Shown: one piece after another, positions 19,934 to 28,609 of the stretch | Position numbering within the stretch: the stretch's first letter is position 1 | Layout: every line of letters begins with the position of its first letter | Source: Reichenbachiella versicolor | GTDB lineage: Bacteria > Bacteroidota > Bacteroidia > Cytophagales > Cyclobacteriaceae | NCBI RefSeq assembly: GCF_003171675.1 | Contig: NZ_QFZQ01000002.1 | Span: 496,001-560,000, forward strand | DNA length: 64,000 nucleotides | Direction: 5' to 3' | Made by a program: the position numbers and the translations under genes | Notes under the pieces: generated by a model | Told to the model about the DNA's origin: nothing | The model's database searches: none | Seen by the model: the letters and a program-made list of their open reading frames with translations, nothing else

Positions 19934-20155
19934 TAATTTTTTTCTTTGTTACAACCCCGAAATTAGCAAGATAACAGCATGTATCAAACCCTACATTTCA
20001 TGACCGAACTCATCACATAATATATCTTGACCTCCACTCATTTTTCAGTATGACAAAACCCATTTATTCATCTGAATTTTAACATACGGAACAATAATAT
20101 TTAACAAAATTCTAGAAATCTACTTATTGATTTTACCTTCATGCATAAACAAAAA

Positions 20156-20176
20156 CAGACTACTATAAGTAGTCTG
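20156..20176 (-). terminator. trp operon terminator
   Basis: Perfect 9-bp arms CAGACTACT (20156-20164) and AGTAGTCTG (20168-20176), 3-nt loop, followed on the minus strand by TTTTTGTTTATG. It lies 42 bp beyond the trpA stop. Confidence 0.85.
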
Positions 20177-20218
20177 AATTCAAATGCTTTATATAATATT
20201 TTTTAGACTAGCCTAAAA

Positions 20219-20989
20219 TCAATTTTTAAACTGAACCATAAAGTCTCCAATGGATTTAGCCACGTCTTTAGAATCTTTTAGTGCTTTGACAAAAGCACTT
20301 CCAATGATTCCACCTTTGGAAGTCTCACAGACTTTATCAAATGACTCTTTATCACTAATCCCAAACCCAGTAATTCTAGGGTTCTTCAATTTCATTTGCT
20401 CTAACCTACTAGCAAAAGCACTAAAATCTGAGGCAAACTTGGTATTTGTTCCAGTAATCGCGGATGAAGAAACCATATAAATAAAGGCATCGGTATTATC
20501 ATCTATCAAGCGAATTCTATCATCTGTACTGGCTGGTGTAATCAAAATAACGTTGCGCAAACCGTACCCCTCTACTATAGTTTTATATTCAGCTATATAT
20601 TCTTCCACCGGCAAATCAGGAATAATCAAACCATCAACACCTACCTCTTTACACTTCTTACAAAACTCTTCGAAACCATATTGTAAAATAGGGTTTAAAG
20701 AACTCATCATAATCAAAGGAACTTCAACGTCTTCTCTTACATCTACTAGTTGCTGGAACAAATTTTCAACTGTCATCCCATTCTCTAAAGCTATTGTATT
20801 TGTATATTGAATGGTAGGACCATCCGCAATAGGATCGGAAAACGGAACTCCTATTTCGATTAAATCAGCACCATTATCTTGCAGAGATTTAACCACTGTT
20901 CTGGTATCATCAAACGAAGGATATCCAGCTGTAAAATAGATCGATAGTATATTATCTTTTTCAGCTAACAACTTATTAATTCTGTTCAT
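20219..20989 (-). CDS. trpA: Tryptophan synthase alpha subunit
   Basis: 256 residues, the usual family length is about 250-270. The catalytic pair is visible as Glu45 in ADLIEIGVPFSDP and Asp56 in DPIADGPTIQ. Further conserved blocks are YFTAGYP at the N-terminus, GVDGLIIPDLPVEE, LITPAST and GFGISDKES. It cleaves indole-3-glycerol phosphate to indole and glyceraldehyde 3-phosphate and channels indole to TrpB. It is last in the operon, 5 bp after the trpB stop, and followed by a clear terminator. Confidence 0.98.
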   Translation of the reverse strand: MNRINKLLAEKDNILSIYFTAGYPSFDDTRTVVKSLQDNGADLIEIGVPFSDPIADGPTIQYTNTIALENGMTVENLFQQLVDVREDVEVPLIMMSSLNPILQYGFEEFCKKCKEVGVDGLIIPDLPVEEYIAEYKTIVEGYGLRNVILITPASTDDRIRLIDDNTDAFIYMVSSSAITGTNTKFASDFSAFASRLEQMKLKNPRITGFGISDKESFDKVCETSKGGIIGSAFVKALKDSKDVAKSIGDFMVQFKN

Positions 20990-20994
20990 CAGTA

Positions 20995-22182
20995 TTACGA
21001 TTCTAATTGATCCAAATAAGTTTTTAAATCTTTATCTCCTCTTCCAGATAAGTTAACAACTATAATCTCATCAGGTTTGAGATCAAGATTATCAAGTGCT
21101 GCCAATGCATGCGCAGACTCTACTGCCGGGATAATCCCTTCCAATTTACAAAGCTCCATTCCTGCTTTCATCGCATGATCATCAGTGACAGCCTCATACT
21201 TCACTCTACCACTTTCAAACCAGTGAGCAAGTGCTGGACCAATCCCAGGATAATCCAATCCCGCAGATATAGAATGAGGCTCCTCCACCTGTCCGTCCTC
21301 AGTCTGCATGAACAGTGTCTTACTGCCATGAAGAATCCCACTAACCCCTTTAAAAGTAGCAGCAGCAGTAAACCCTGAATCAAGTCCTTTACCAGCAGCT
21401 TCAGCTGCAACCAACTCTACTTCTTCATCTTCAAGAAAATGATAAAATGCCCCAGTAGCATTGCTTCCACCTCCTACACAGGCTATTACTCGATCCGGCA
21501 ATTCACTACCCGTTTCTTCCTTGAGTTGCTTCTTAATTTCTTTACTTATGACAGATTGAAATTTAGCCACCATATCAGGGTATGGGTGTGGCCCCACTAC
21601 TGAACCAATGATATAATGTGTATCAAAAGGATTAGCAATCCAATATCTCATTGCTTCGTTTGTCGCATCTTTTAATGTTTTGCTTCCAGACGAAACAGGG
21701 ATTACTTCAGCTCCCAACATTTTCATTCTTCCTACATTTGGAGCCTGACGATCTACATCAAGTTCTCCCATGAAAACGACACACTCTATCCCCATCAAAG
21801 CACATGCTGTTGCTGTAGCAACACCATGTTGACCAGCACCAGTTTCTGCTATTATTTTCTTCTTACCTAGCTTCTTTGCAAGGATAATCTGACCAAGACT
21901 ATTATTAATCTTGTGAGCCCCTGTATGATTTAAATCTTCTCTTTTTAGATAGATATTAGAATTGTACTTTTTTGATAATCGAGTTGCTTTGTAAAGCGGA
22001 GTCGGTCGCCCCACATAATCCTTTAGAAGCTGTTCAAATTCAGCTCTAAATTCTGGAGCATTCATAATCTCCTCGTACTTTTCTTGAAGTTCAGCGATAT
22101 TTGCTTGCATCATTTCTGGGATGAATGCACCACCAAAGCTTCCATAATATCCTCGCTCATTTGGGGACACTTGAGTTTCCAT
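20995..22182 (-). CDS. trpB: Tryptophan synthase beta subunit
   Basis: 395 residues from the ATG at 22182 (an in-frame TTG at 22191 is also possible but lies only 3 bp past trpF and is less likely). The PLP lysine is Lys91 in [10 protein letters not shown]. The glycine-rich phosphate loop is CVGGGSNA, and the C-terminal NLSGRGDKD is typical. This is the TrpB1-type enzyme that pairs with TrpA, converting indole plus serine into tryptophan. It is tightly packed between trpF and trpA. Confidence 0.98.
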   Translation of the reverse strand: METQVSPNERGYYGSFGGAFIPEMMQANIAELQEKYEEIMNAPEFRAEFEQLLKDYVGRPTPLYKATRLSKKYNSNIYLKREDLNHTGAHKINNSLGQIILAKKLGKKKIIAETGAGQHGVATATACALMGIECVVFMGELDVDRQAPNVGRMKMLGAEVIPVSSGSKTLKDATNEAMRYWIANPFDTHYIIGSVVGPHPYPDMVAKFQSVISKEIKKQLKEETGSELPDRVIACVGGGSNATGAFYHFLEDEEVELVAAEAAGKGLDSGFTAAATFKGVSGILHGSKTLFMQTEDGQVEEPHSISAGLDYPGIGPALAHWFESGRVKYEAVTDDHAMKAGMELCKLEGIIPAVESAHALAALDNLDLKPDEIIVVNLSGRGDKDLKTYLDQLES

Positions 22183-22194
22183 ATTCTTCAAGTT

Positions 22195-22812
22195 TTAGGT
22201 TTTAATTTCCTGTATAAATTGCTCAAGCAATTGCTCGTCTTTAAGTCCAGGCTCAAGCTCAAACCGGCTGTTAATATCAACTCCAGCCATTTTATTATTC
22301 TTTATCTCTTTTAATCTAGTGACATCTGTTACACCAATACCTCCACTCACTAAAAAAGGCAAGTCAAGATCATAATCTTCTAACACACTCCAATCAAATT
22401 GAACTCCGTTGCCCCCTCTCTCAACTCCTTTTGTATCAAAAAGTGCATAATCTATTGATAATTCATAGTGCTTTAGGTCTACTGGTAGTTCATCATACAC
22501 AGAAAAAGCTTTCATTACCTTCAGTCCAAGATTTCTTAATTCCTCACAAAACTCAGGAGACTCATCACCATGTAACTGTATAATATTTAACCCATACTTG
22601 TGTGCAATGCTCGAAATAGTTTCTATCGACTCATTTACAAATACGCCGACTTTCTTTTTATTAAAAACGCTAAGTTGATCTTCATCCAGATCGCCTTCCG
22701 GAAAGTTACGCTTGGACTTGTTAAAAAAAATGAATCCAACCCAATCAACATCTGATTTAGCCAAATACGACAAGTTCTGAAGGTTTCTTATACCACAAAC
22801 TTTGACTATCAT
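22195..22812 (-). CDS. trpF: Phosphoribosylanthranilate isomerase
   Basis: 205 residues. The N-terminal VKVCGIRNL motif carries the catalytic Cys (Cys6), and the C-terminal general acid is the Asp in KMAGVDINSRFELEPG. VGFIFFNKSKR and FLVSGGIGVTDV are the phosphate-binding loops. It catalyses the Amadori rearrangement of PRA to CdRP. It is a stand-alone gene, not fused to trpC as in enteric bacteria, and 3 bp separate it from trpC. Confidence 0.97.
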   Translation of the reverse strand: MIVKVCGIRNLQNLSYLAKSDVDWVGFIFFNKSKRNFPEGDLDEDQLSVFNKKKVGVFVNESIETISSIAHKYGLNIIQLHGDESPEFCEELRNLGLKVMKAFSVYDELPVDLKHYELSIDYALFDTKGVERGGNGVQFDWSVLEDYDLDLPFLVSGGIGVTDVTRLKEIKNNKMAGVDINSRFELEPGLKDEQLLEQFIQEIKT

Positions 22813-22815
22813 TTT

Positions 22816-23595
22816 TTATTTGGATAAAAACTTTTCCAATTCTGCAGCAGGATCCTCTGTCCTCATAAAAGATTCTCCTATTAAAAAACCTTTGAAGCCA
22901 TGAGTTTGCAATAACTTCATTTCCTCTATAGAGGAAATGCCACTTTCAGAAATTTTCAATTGCTCTTCTGGAAGAATTTTGGCCAGATCAATTGAATTCT
23001 GAATGGTTGTCTTGAATCGTTTCAAGTCTCTATTATTGACTCCTAAAACATCGACTTTTTCATAATAACAATGGTTATACTCTTCTTCATTGTGTATTTC
23101 AAGAAGAACTTCTAGCCCAATCTCATGTGCCAAGTCAGTATATTTTACCACCTCTTCCTTAGTCAATATTGCAGCAATCAACAACATTAAATCTGCACCT
23201 AATGACTTGGTTTGATACACTTGATATTCATCAATTATAAAGTCCTTGCGTAAAACTGGACAGTCTAGATGGGGACGAGCCCTTTTTAAATCCTCCATTG
23301 TGCCACCAAAGAATTGTTCATCAGTAAGGATCGAAACAGCTGACGCTCCCGCATCGCAATAACCTTTAGTCACCTCAGAGACATCTGCACTATCATTGAT
23401 AATACCTTTAGATGGGGATTGCCTTTTAAATTCCGAGATAATACCGAAACTATTGTTCGCTTGCAATCTTTCAACTACACTAATACCTGTTCTCTGAAAC
23501 CCATCTGTAGCTTTCAATGCATCTACAGTTGTTTGAACCTTTTGTTCAGCGACTTCCTTCTTTTTTTGTTCTACTATTTTATCAAGTACATTCAT
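22816..23595 (-). CDS. trpC: Indole-3-glycerol phosphate synthase
   Basis: 259 residues from the ATG at 23595. That start overlaps the trpD stop by one base (TAATG), a usual sign of translational coupling; the upstream ATG at 23628 would overlap trpD by 34 bp and adds residues not expected in the family. Motifs are VLDKIVEQKKKEV, SEFKRQSPSKG, PVLRKDFIIDEYQV, LEVLLEIHNEEE, VLGVNNRDL, SESGI and GFLIGESFMR. It forms the indole ring from CdRP. Confidence 0.97.
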   Translation of the reverse strand: MNVLDKIVEQKKKEVAEQKVQTTVDALKATDGFQRTGISVVERLQANNSFGIISEFKRQSPSKGIINDSADVSEVTKGYCDAGASAVSILTDEQFFGGTMEDLKRARPHLDCPVLRKDFIIDEYQVYQTKSLGADLMLLIAAILTKEEVVKYTDLAHEIGLEVLLEIHNEEEYNHCYYEKVDVLGVNNRDLKRFKTTIQNSIDLAKILPEEQLKISESGISSIEEMKLLQTHGFKGFLIGESFMRTEDPAAELEKFLSK

Positions 23596-24590
23596 TACTT
23601 GTTCACTTCTATAAATTTCTGAAAACATTGATATGCGGCACCTGAGTCTATTGATTGTTTTGCTTTAGCAATACCTTCTTCAAATGATCCCAAATCCTGA
23701 CCTACAAATAATGCCAATCCAGCATTGGCTAACACGACGTTAATTTGAGCTTTAGTCGCTTCACCTTTCAATACTCTCGCGAATATTTGAGCAGAATCTT
23801 CGATAGAATTTCCTCCGCTAATTTCTTCTTGTGAAACGATATCTAAACCTATTTGACTAGGGGAATAAACCCTTTCGTCGTCTCTAGTCATGACTTTAAA
23901 ATCACCTGTCAACGAAATTTCATCATAGCCATCCAATGCATGAACTACTGCACAATTTCTATTCTCCTCTTGGAACATGTATCTATAAAGTCTAGCTACC
24001 TCTAGATTATAAACCCCTGTTAATTGTCTTTCTGGCTTACTTGGATTTACCAACGGTCCTAGCATATTGAAAAATGTTTTCAATCCTAATTCTTTTCTCA
24101 CCGGGGCTACGTTTTTCATGGCAGGATGAAAGAGCGGCGCATGTAAGAAACAAATACCTGACTCGTCTAAACTCTTTTTCAAAGAATCTTCATCTCCTTT
24201 AAAATCATGTCCTAAATAATTTAAAAGATTAGATGATCCACACATGGAAGAGACTCCATTATTACCATGTTTAGCTACTTTTTGGCCTGCACCTGCCACT
24301 ACAAAAGATGAAGCTGTAGAAATATTAAAGGTATCTTTACCATCTCCACCAGTACCACACATATCCATTGCATCGAAATCTGAAAGATTTATTGGTTTAC
24401 ACAAGTCCAGCATCGCAGCTTTAAACCCTGACAACTCATGAACACTTACACTTCTCATCAAATAAACTGTCAGAAAAGCAGCCATTTGACTTTGATTGTA
24501 CTCGCCTTGAGCAAGCTTCGTTAAGGTCTCTTTTGCCTCTTGCCGTGTAAGCTCATAATTATTCGTAAGTTTTTGTAAAATCTCTTTCAT
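23595..24590 (-). CDS. trpD: Anthranilate phosphoribosyltransferase
   Basis: 331 residues. The PRPP-binding loop is DMCGTGGDGKDTFNIST and the second signature is KHGNNGVSSMCGSSNLLNYLG. ARPL-type contacts are replaced here by the family-consistent KTFFNMLGPLVNPSKP segment. It transfers phosphoribose to anthranilate. It follows trpG after about 100 bp, the longest gap in the operon; no terminator or promoter is obvious there. Confidence 0.97.
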   Translation of the reverse strand: MKEILQKLTNNYELTRQEAKETLTKLAQGEYNQSQMAAFLTVYLMRSVSVHELSGFKAAMLDLCKPINLSDFDAMDMCGTGGDGKDTFNISTASSFVVAGAGQKVAKHGNNGVSSMCGSSNLLNYLGHDFKGDEDSLKKSLDESGICFLHAPLFHPAMKNVAPVRKELGLKTFFNMLGPLVNPSKPERQLTGVYNLEVARLYRYMFQEENRNCAVVHALDGYDEISLTGDFKVMTRDDERVYSPSQIGLDIVSQEEISGGNSIEDSAQIFARVLKGEATKAQINVVLANAGLALFVGQDLGSFEEGIAKAKQSIDSGAAYQCFQKFIEVNK

Positions 24591-24690
24591 GTACTTATTC
24601 CTGTCAAAGGTTATTAAATAGATAGGTTATAGTCGCTTCTAAATAGAATTTAGATGATTCCATTTTGACTATGACCTTAAAAATCACACA

Positions 24691-25257
24691 TTAAATATTA
24701 ATCCAATTCTCAATCATTTTGATACCATTCTCTGTCAATATAGACTCTGGATGAAACTGTACTCCTCTTACATCATATTTGGGATGCTTATGTGCCATAA
24801 TTTCGCCATCATCATCTACAGCAGTCACCTGAACTTCACCTATTTTATCAGGATGTACAGCCCAGCTATGGTATCTACAAATTTTAAACTGCTCGGGAAC
24901 ACCATTAAAGAGCACATCTTTTTCTTTGATATTGACATTAGTAGCTATTCCATGTAATACCGTAGGTAGGTTATATAACTCTCCCCCGAACGATTCTGCT
25001 ATTGCTTGATGACCTAGACAAACGCCTAATATATTTTTATCTGAAGCATATGTTTTTATGGTATCTAACAGAATCCCACTTTCTGCAGGCAAACCAGGTC
25101 CAGGAGATAATAGAATACGATCAAATCTAGAAACTTCTGATAGTTCAATTTGATCATTTCTATGTACTTCAAGATTTTCATCTCCTTCCAACTCCCTGAT
25201 TATATGAACCAGATTGTAGGTAAACGAATCGTAGTTATCTAGAACTAATGTCTTCAT
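24691..25257 (-). CDS. trpG: Anthranilate synthase component II (glutamine amidotransferase)
   Basis: 188 residues. Class I amidotransferase triad: Cys80 in ILGVCLGHQAI and the His-Glu pair in GVQFHPESIL near the C-terminus. The oxyanion loop is LLSPGPGLP. It begins with the 4-bp ATGA overlap with trpE, so the two subunits are probably made in matched amounts. It supplies ammonia for anthranilate formation and might also serve p-aminobenzoate synthesis, but the linkage to trpE favours tryptophan. Confidence 0.96.
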   Translation of the reverse strand: MKTLVLDNYDSFTYNLVHIIRELEGDENLEVHRNDQIELSEVSRFDRILLSPGPGLPAESGILLDTIKTYASDKNILGVCLGHQAIAESFGGELYNLPTVLHGIATNVNIKEKDVLFNGVPEQFKICRYHSWAVHPDKIGEVQVTAVDDDGEIMAHKHPKYDVRGVQFHPESILTENGIKMIENWINI

Positions 25258-26687
25258 TTCTTCTTGTCGTTTAATGTTTTGTTGATTTCATCTGCTTTTT
25301 CAATGGCAGATTTCAATGCCCCAATCTTATTATATACTTCTTGAACTTCACTGTCAGGATTAGACTTGGCTACTACACCTGCACCAGCCCTAAAATGCAA
25401 TTTGTTATTTTGACTCAAGAAAGAGCGAATAAGGATAGCATGATTAAAATTACCTTTGAAGTCCATCAACCCAATCATCCCTCCATAATAGCCTCTAACG
25501 CTCTTTTCATATTTATCAATCAATTGCATAGCTCTATGTTTAGGCGCACCAGATAAAGTACCGGCCGGAAAGGTATCAGCAGCTAGATCAAAAGCTTTCT
25601 TACCCAGTCTCAACTTATTGGTAACTTTCGAGACCAAATGAATAACATGTGAGAAAAACTGAATCTCTTTAAATTTTTCCACTGTTACATGATCACCGGA
25701 AATACTTAGATCATTTCTGGCTAAATCAACTAGCATCACGTGCTCAGAGGTCTCTTTGATATCCTCAGAAAGTTCTTTCGCTGCTTCTGCATCTTTTTCA
25801 TCATCTCCAGTTCTTCTATAAGTACCAGCTATAGGATAAATAGCTGCACTTCCGTCCTTCACCTCCAGCTGTGCCTCAGGTGAGGATCCAAAAATCTTGA
25901 ATGACCCAAAATCAAAGTAAAACAAATACGGAGAAGGATTAATACTTCTTAAAGCTCTGTACAATAGAAATTCATCTCCCTGAAAAGAAGTACTAAAGGA
26001 TCTTGAAAGCACCATTTGAAAGGTATCCCCCAACTGACAATGATCAATAGCTTTTAAAACATTATTCCTAAACTCATCATCAGTCATTTCTGACTCCACA
26101 ACTCCATTGGTCTGAAAAGAAAAAGTGGGAGTATTTACAGACGAAACTAATTGAATAATTTCATCAATCGAATCTTCAAACTCTTCAGCAAAACCATTTT
26201 GTGTCACATATACCTTATTTCTGAAGTGATCCACAGCTATTACATACTCAAAGAAGAAATACTGCATTAATGGATTTTCAAAATGCCTAATATTATCAGG
26301 ATTGAAAGTTACTTCTTCAAATTGTTGTACAGCCTCATAAGAAGTAAAGCCAAATAACCCTGCATTAATTATTTGCCCGTTATTCTCAGATTTGTGATCA
26401 AAGGCCTCTATAAACTCACCAAATGATTTCCTTAAATCCAAAGTAGATAGATCCGAAACTTCAGTACCCCAAGGAGTTGAAACCGTTACTTGTCCTTTAT
26501 CAACCTTGTACTCAGCTCTAGGTGAAAAGGCAATATAAGATAGACTATTTTCTTTTGCATGATAGTCCGAACTCTCCAATAGAAAAGAGTTGGGATATTT
26601 ATCCCTAACCCTCAAATAGATACTCACTGGAGTTATAATATCCCCTAAGATTTCTTTGGTTCGTGAATAGATTGAAATACTCTTCAT
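25254..26687 (-). CDS. trpE: Anthranilate synthase component I
   Basis: 477 residues. The feedback-site motif appears as SFLLESSDYH near residue 35. Catalytic chorismate-binding blocks are FQMVLSRSF, NPSPYLFYFDFG, SSPEAQLEV, PIAGTYRRTGD, EHVMLVDLARNDL, FPAGTLSGAPKHRAMQLID and FRAGAGVVAKSNP. It converts chorismate to anthranilate with TrpG ammonia. The ATG at 26687 stands 23 bp after a terminator hairpin that forms part of an attenuator (26710-26825). It is the first structural gene of trpEGDCFBA. Confidence 0.97.
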   Translation of the reverse strand: MKSISIYSRTKEILGDIITPVSIYLRVRDKYPNSFLLESSDYHAKENSLSYIAFSPRAEYKVDKGQVTVSTPWGTEVSDLSTLDLRKSFGEFIEAFDHKSENNGQIINAGLFGFTSYEAVQQFEEVTFNPDNIRHFENPLMQYFFFEYVIAVDHFRNKVYVTQNGFAEEFEDSIDEIIQLVSSVNTPTFSFQTNGVVESEMTDDEFRNNVLKAIDHCQLGDTFQMVLSRSFSTSFQGDEFLLYRALRSINPSPYLFYFDFGSFKIFGSSPEAQLEVKDGSAAIYPIAGTYRRTGDDEKDAEAAKELSEDIKETSEHVMLVDLARNDLSISGDHVTVEKFKEIQFFSHVIHLVSKVTNKLRLGKKAFDLAADTFPAGTLSGAPKHRAMQLIDKYEKSVRGYYGGMIGLMDFKGNFNHAILIRSFLSQNNKLHFRAGAGVVAKSNPDSEVQEVYNKIGALKSAIEKADEINKTLNDKKK

Positions 26688-26709
26688 ACTAACAATTTGA
26701 CATAAAAAA

Positions 26710-26734
26710 AGCCCTGACAGTGAACGTCAGGGCT
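26710..26734 (-). terminator. trp attenuator terminator hairpin
   Basis: Perfect 9-bp arms AGCCCTGAC (26710-26718) and GTCAGGGCT (26726-26734), 7-nt loop, followed on the minus strand by seven T. It sits between the Trp-rich leader peptide and the trpE start, so transcription would end here unless an alternative fold forms. Confidence 0.9.
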
Positions 26735-26777
26735 ATGTTATATTTTAGATTCTACACATATGATCGTCCACATTCCT

Positions 26778-26825
26778 TTAAGAAATGCCCCACCACCAAT
26801 TACTATAGAATTTATTTCCTTTCAT
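26778..26825 (-). CDS. trpL: trp leader peptide (WWW) of an attenuator
   Basis: A minus-strand ORF of 15 codons reads MKGNKFYSNWWWGIS and stops with TAA at 26778. Three consecutive Trp codons in so short an ORF, about 45 bp before an intrinsic terminator and 90 bp before trpE, are the defining layout of a ribosome-mediated trp attenuator. A 7-bp hairpin (GCATTTC with GGAATGT) begins in the codons right after the Trp triplet and could serve as the pause or 1:2 stem. The 2:3 antiterminator was not resolved by eye. When charged tRNA-Trp is scarce the ribosome should stall on the Trp codons and raise trp operon transcription. Confidence 0.88.
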   Translation of the reverse strand: MKGNKFYSNWWWGIS

Positions 26826-27009
26826 CGTTGCAATAATAATTGAGTAGTCTTAAAATCCAAAACAGAAAACGTCATTTGAACGAAATTCATTATTAAATCA
26901 TGGTACAAGGTAGTTTTATTGTGTTAATACTAATAAGTTTGAACTTTAAAACATTTTATTGATCTTGTACGCTTATTAAAAAGCGACCACAGGCACCTAA
27001 ATTTATTCT

Positions 27010-27423
27010 ATGCTAAACGTTCACGAACAACTTAGTTTACTAGTACATCTATCAAAAATAGACAACTTCATAGCTGAATCCGAAGCTAAGATGATTCACT
27101 ACTTAGGTAAACTAAACGGAATGACAGAGGATGATATAGAATCAGTTATTGACAGTCCTATGCCTATTCCTGATATGTCAGATCTTCATCCTGATCAAAA
27201 GTTCGAACACCTATTTAACATAGTACAACTAATGAAAGTAGATGGAAAAGTATTCCAATCTGAAATTGATTTTTGTGAAAAAATCGCATTAAAACTAGGT
27301 TATAAACCCGGCGTGATAGCTGACCTTTCGGCATATGTATACAGTGACCCTAACATCAACACTAGTAAAACATTCTTGAGAAGTATTGCAGACGAACATT
27401 TGATTCCACTTAAGAAAAAGTAG
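27010..27423 (+). CDS. TerB-like helical protein
   Basis: 137 residues, all-helical by composition, no signal peptide. Two halves show TerB/DjlA-like acidic helix-turn motifs: HLSKIDNFIAESEAKMIHYL and QLMKVDGKVFQSEIDFCEKIALKLGY ('xDGxxxxxExxxxxxxAxxLG'). TerB-like domains are cytosolic and often linked to membrane stress or metal binding, but their molecular role is mostly unknown. It is divergent from the trp operon and convergent with the barrel gene at 27472; it stands alone. Confidence 0.65.
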   Translation: MLNVHEQLSLLVHLSKIDNFIAESEAKMIHYLGKLNGMTEDDIESVIDSPMPIPDMSDLHPDQKFEHLFNIVQLMKVDGKVFQSEIDFCEKIALKLGYKPGVIADLSAYVYSDPNINTSKTFLRSIADEHLIPLKKK

Positions 27424-27471
27424 AAGATCAACTAACACTATTGTTCAAAGAGATTCTATCTCAATTGGACA

Positions 27472-28380
27472 TTACTTTTTTCTTCCCTTTTTCCTACCCA
27501 CACTTGAAGTACTTCTTCCCTTTCTATTGAGGACAGGATTCCATCCAAACATATATGCAACTGATATAGAAAAAACATTCGTCTGATATTCAGTGTCCTC
27601 GACATAACCTAGTTCATTTGGAATAGTTAAATCATCTGGATCTGCTGGAGCCATCACACCACCATTACCATCATTAAAAGCCATAATGGAGTGTCCAATA
27701 AAATATTTTGCGTCAACAATCACCCTTCTTTCGGGTGTAATATCCCATAAGGCCCCAAAACCAACACCAAGACCGTATTGTAACCTATTTGGCTTCGAAA
27801 CTACAAATGATGTATTATCTTCTACAGATTCTTGTACCTCATCAAAAGTTCCAAACTTCACCTTTTGATCTATTTTTTCTTGACCAGATTCAACTAGTCC
27901 ATCCGCTCGAAGAGTGCCAGTACTTGCAAGCCAATATGATAACTGTGGGCCTACCTCTCCTAAAAATTTAATTTTACTTCTTTGGAACAGTATGAGTCTA
28001 GCCATTATAGGCATAGTCAACATGTGATTGACCATCTCGCTCCTAGCAACATTTACAGAAACTGTCTCTTCAGTAGGAGCACCTGTATCTGGATCAATTC
28101 CAAACACATCGGCAAAACCATTTGTATTGATTCTTATGTTGGTATATCGAAGTTCTCCGTGTACTTCAAAAGCACTCTCCGTCGAATAATCCATAGCTAA
28201 ACCAGCATGATAGCTAACTTGTGCAGCTACATCAACGTAGTCCTCTCTTTTTGGATCTAAAAAGTCGTAATATGAAAGGTGTCCTCCGACTATAGGCCCA
28301 AACCAAAACTGAGCCTTAGCTATTACGGCAAAAAATACAAGAGCAACGGTAAAAGGTACTTTTATAGTCAGCGAATTCAT
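27472..28380 (-). CDS. Outer-membrane beta-barrel protein (PorT-like size)
   Basis: 302 residues from the ATG at 28380 (an in-frame GTG lies 6 bp upstream). Signal peptide MNSLTIKVPFTVALVFFAVIAKA. The mature part has alternating aromatic/hydrophobic strands (FGPIVGGHLSYYDF, FEVHGELRYTNIRIN, LTMPIMARLILF, FLGEVGPQLSYWL, LQYGLGVGFGALWDI, IVDAKYFIGHS, TNVFSISVAYMFGW) typical of an 8-10-stranded barrel. A strongly basic tail (RKGRSTSSVGRKKGRKK) follows the last strand, which is odd for an OMP because barrels usually end in an aromatic residue; it would face the periplasm. It is divergent from a PorP/SprF gene, so a T9SS link is possible but unproved. Confidence 0.72.
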   Translation of the reverse strand: MNSLTIKVPFTVALVFFAVIAKAQFWFGPIVGGHLSYYDFLDPKREDYVDVAAQVSYHAGLAMDYSTESAFEVHGELRYTNIRINTNGFADVFGIDPDTGAPTEETVSVNVARSEMVNHMLTMPIMARLILFQRSKIKFLGEVGPQLSYWLASTGTLRADGLVESGQEKIDQKVKFGTFDEVQESVEDNTSFVVSKPNRLQYGLGVGFGALWDITPERRVIVDAKYFIGHSIMAFNDGNGGVMAPADPDDLTIPNELGYVEDTEYQTNVFSISVAYMFGWNPVLNRKGRSTSSVGRKKGRKK

Positions 28381-28609
28381 AAACACGTTTTATTCTTATT
28401 AAGCGGCAAAATAGTAAATAATGAACTTTTAAGAGCCGAACAATTCAGTATTCATTATGATCTACTCATGAATAATAATAAGATTTCTAGTCTAATATTG
28501 TCCAAATAAATGATAATTAGCATGGAATACTAATTTAAATTAGATTTGATGAACTAAAATAAAATAGGAGCTCAATCGTATTTCACTTGATATCCTAGGT
28601 GCAAACTAT

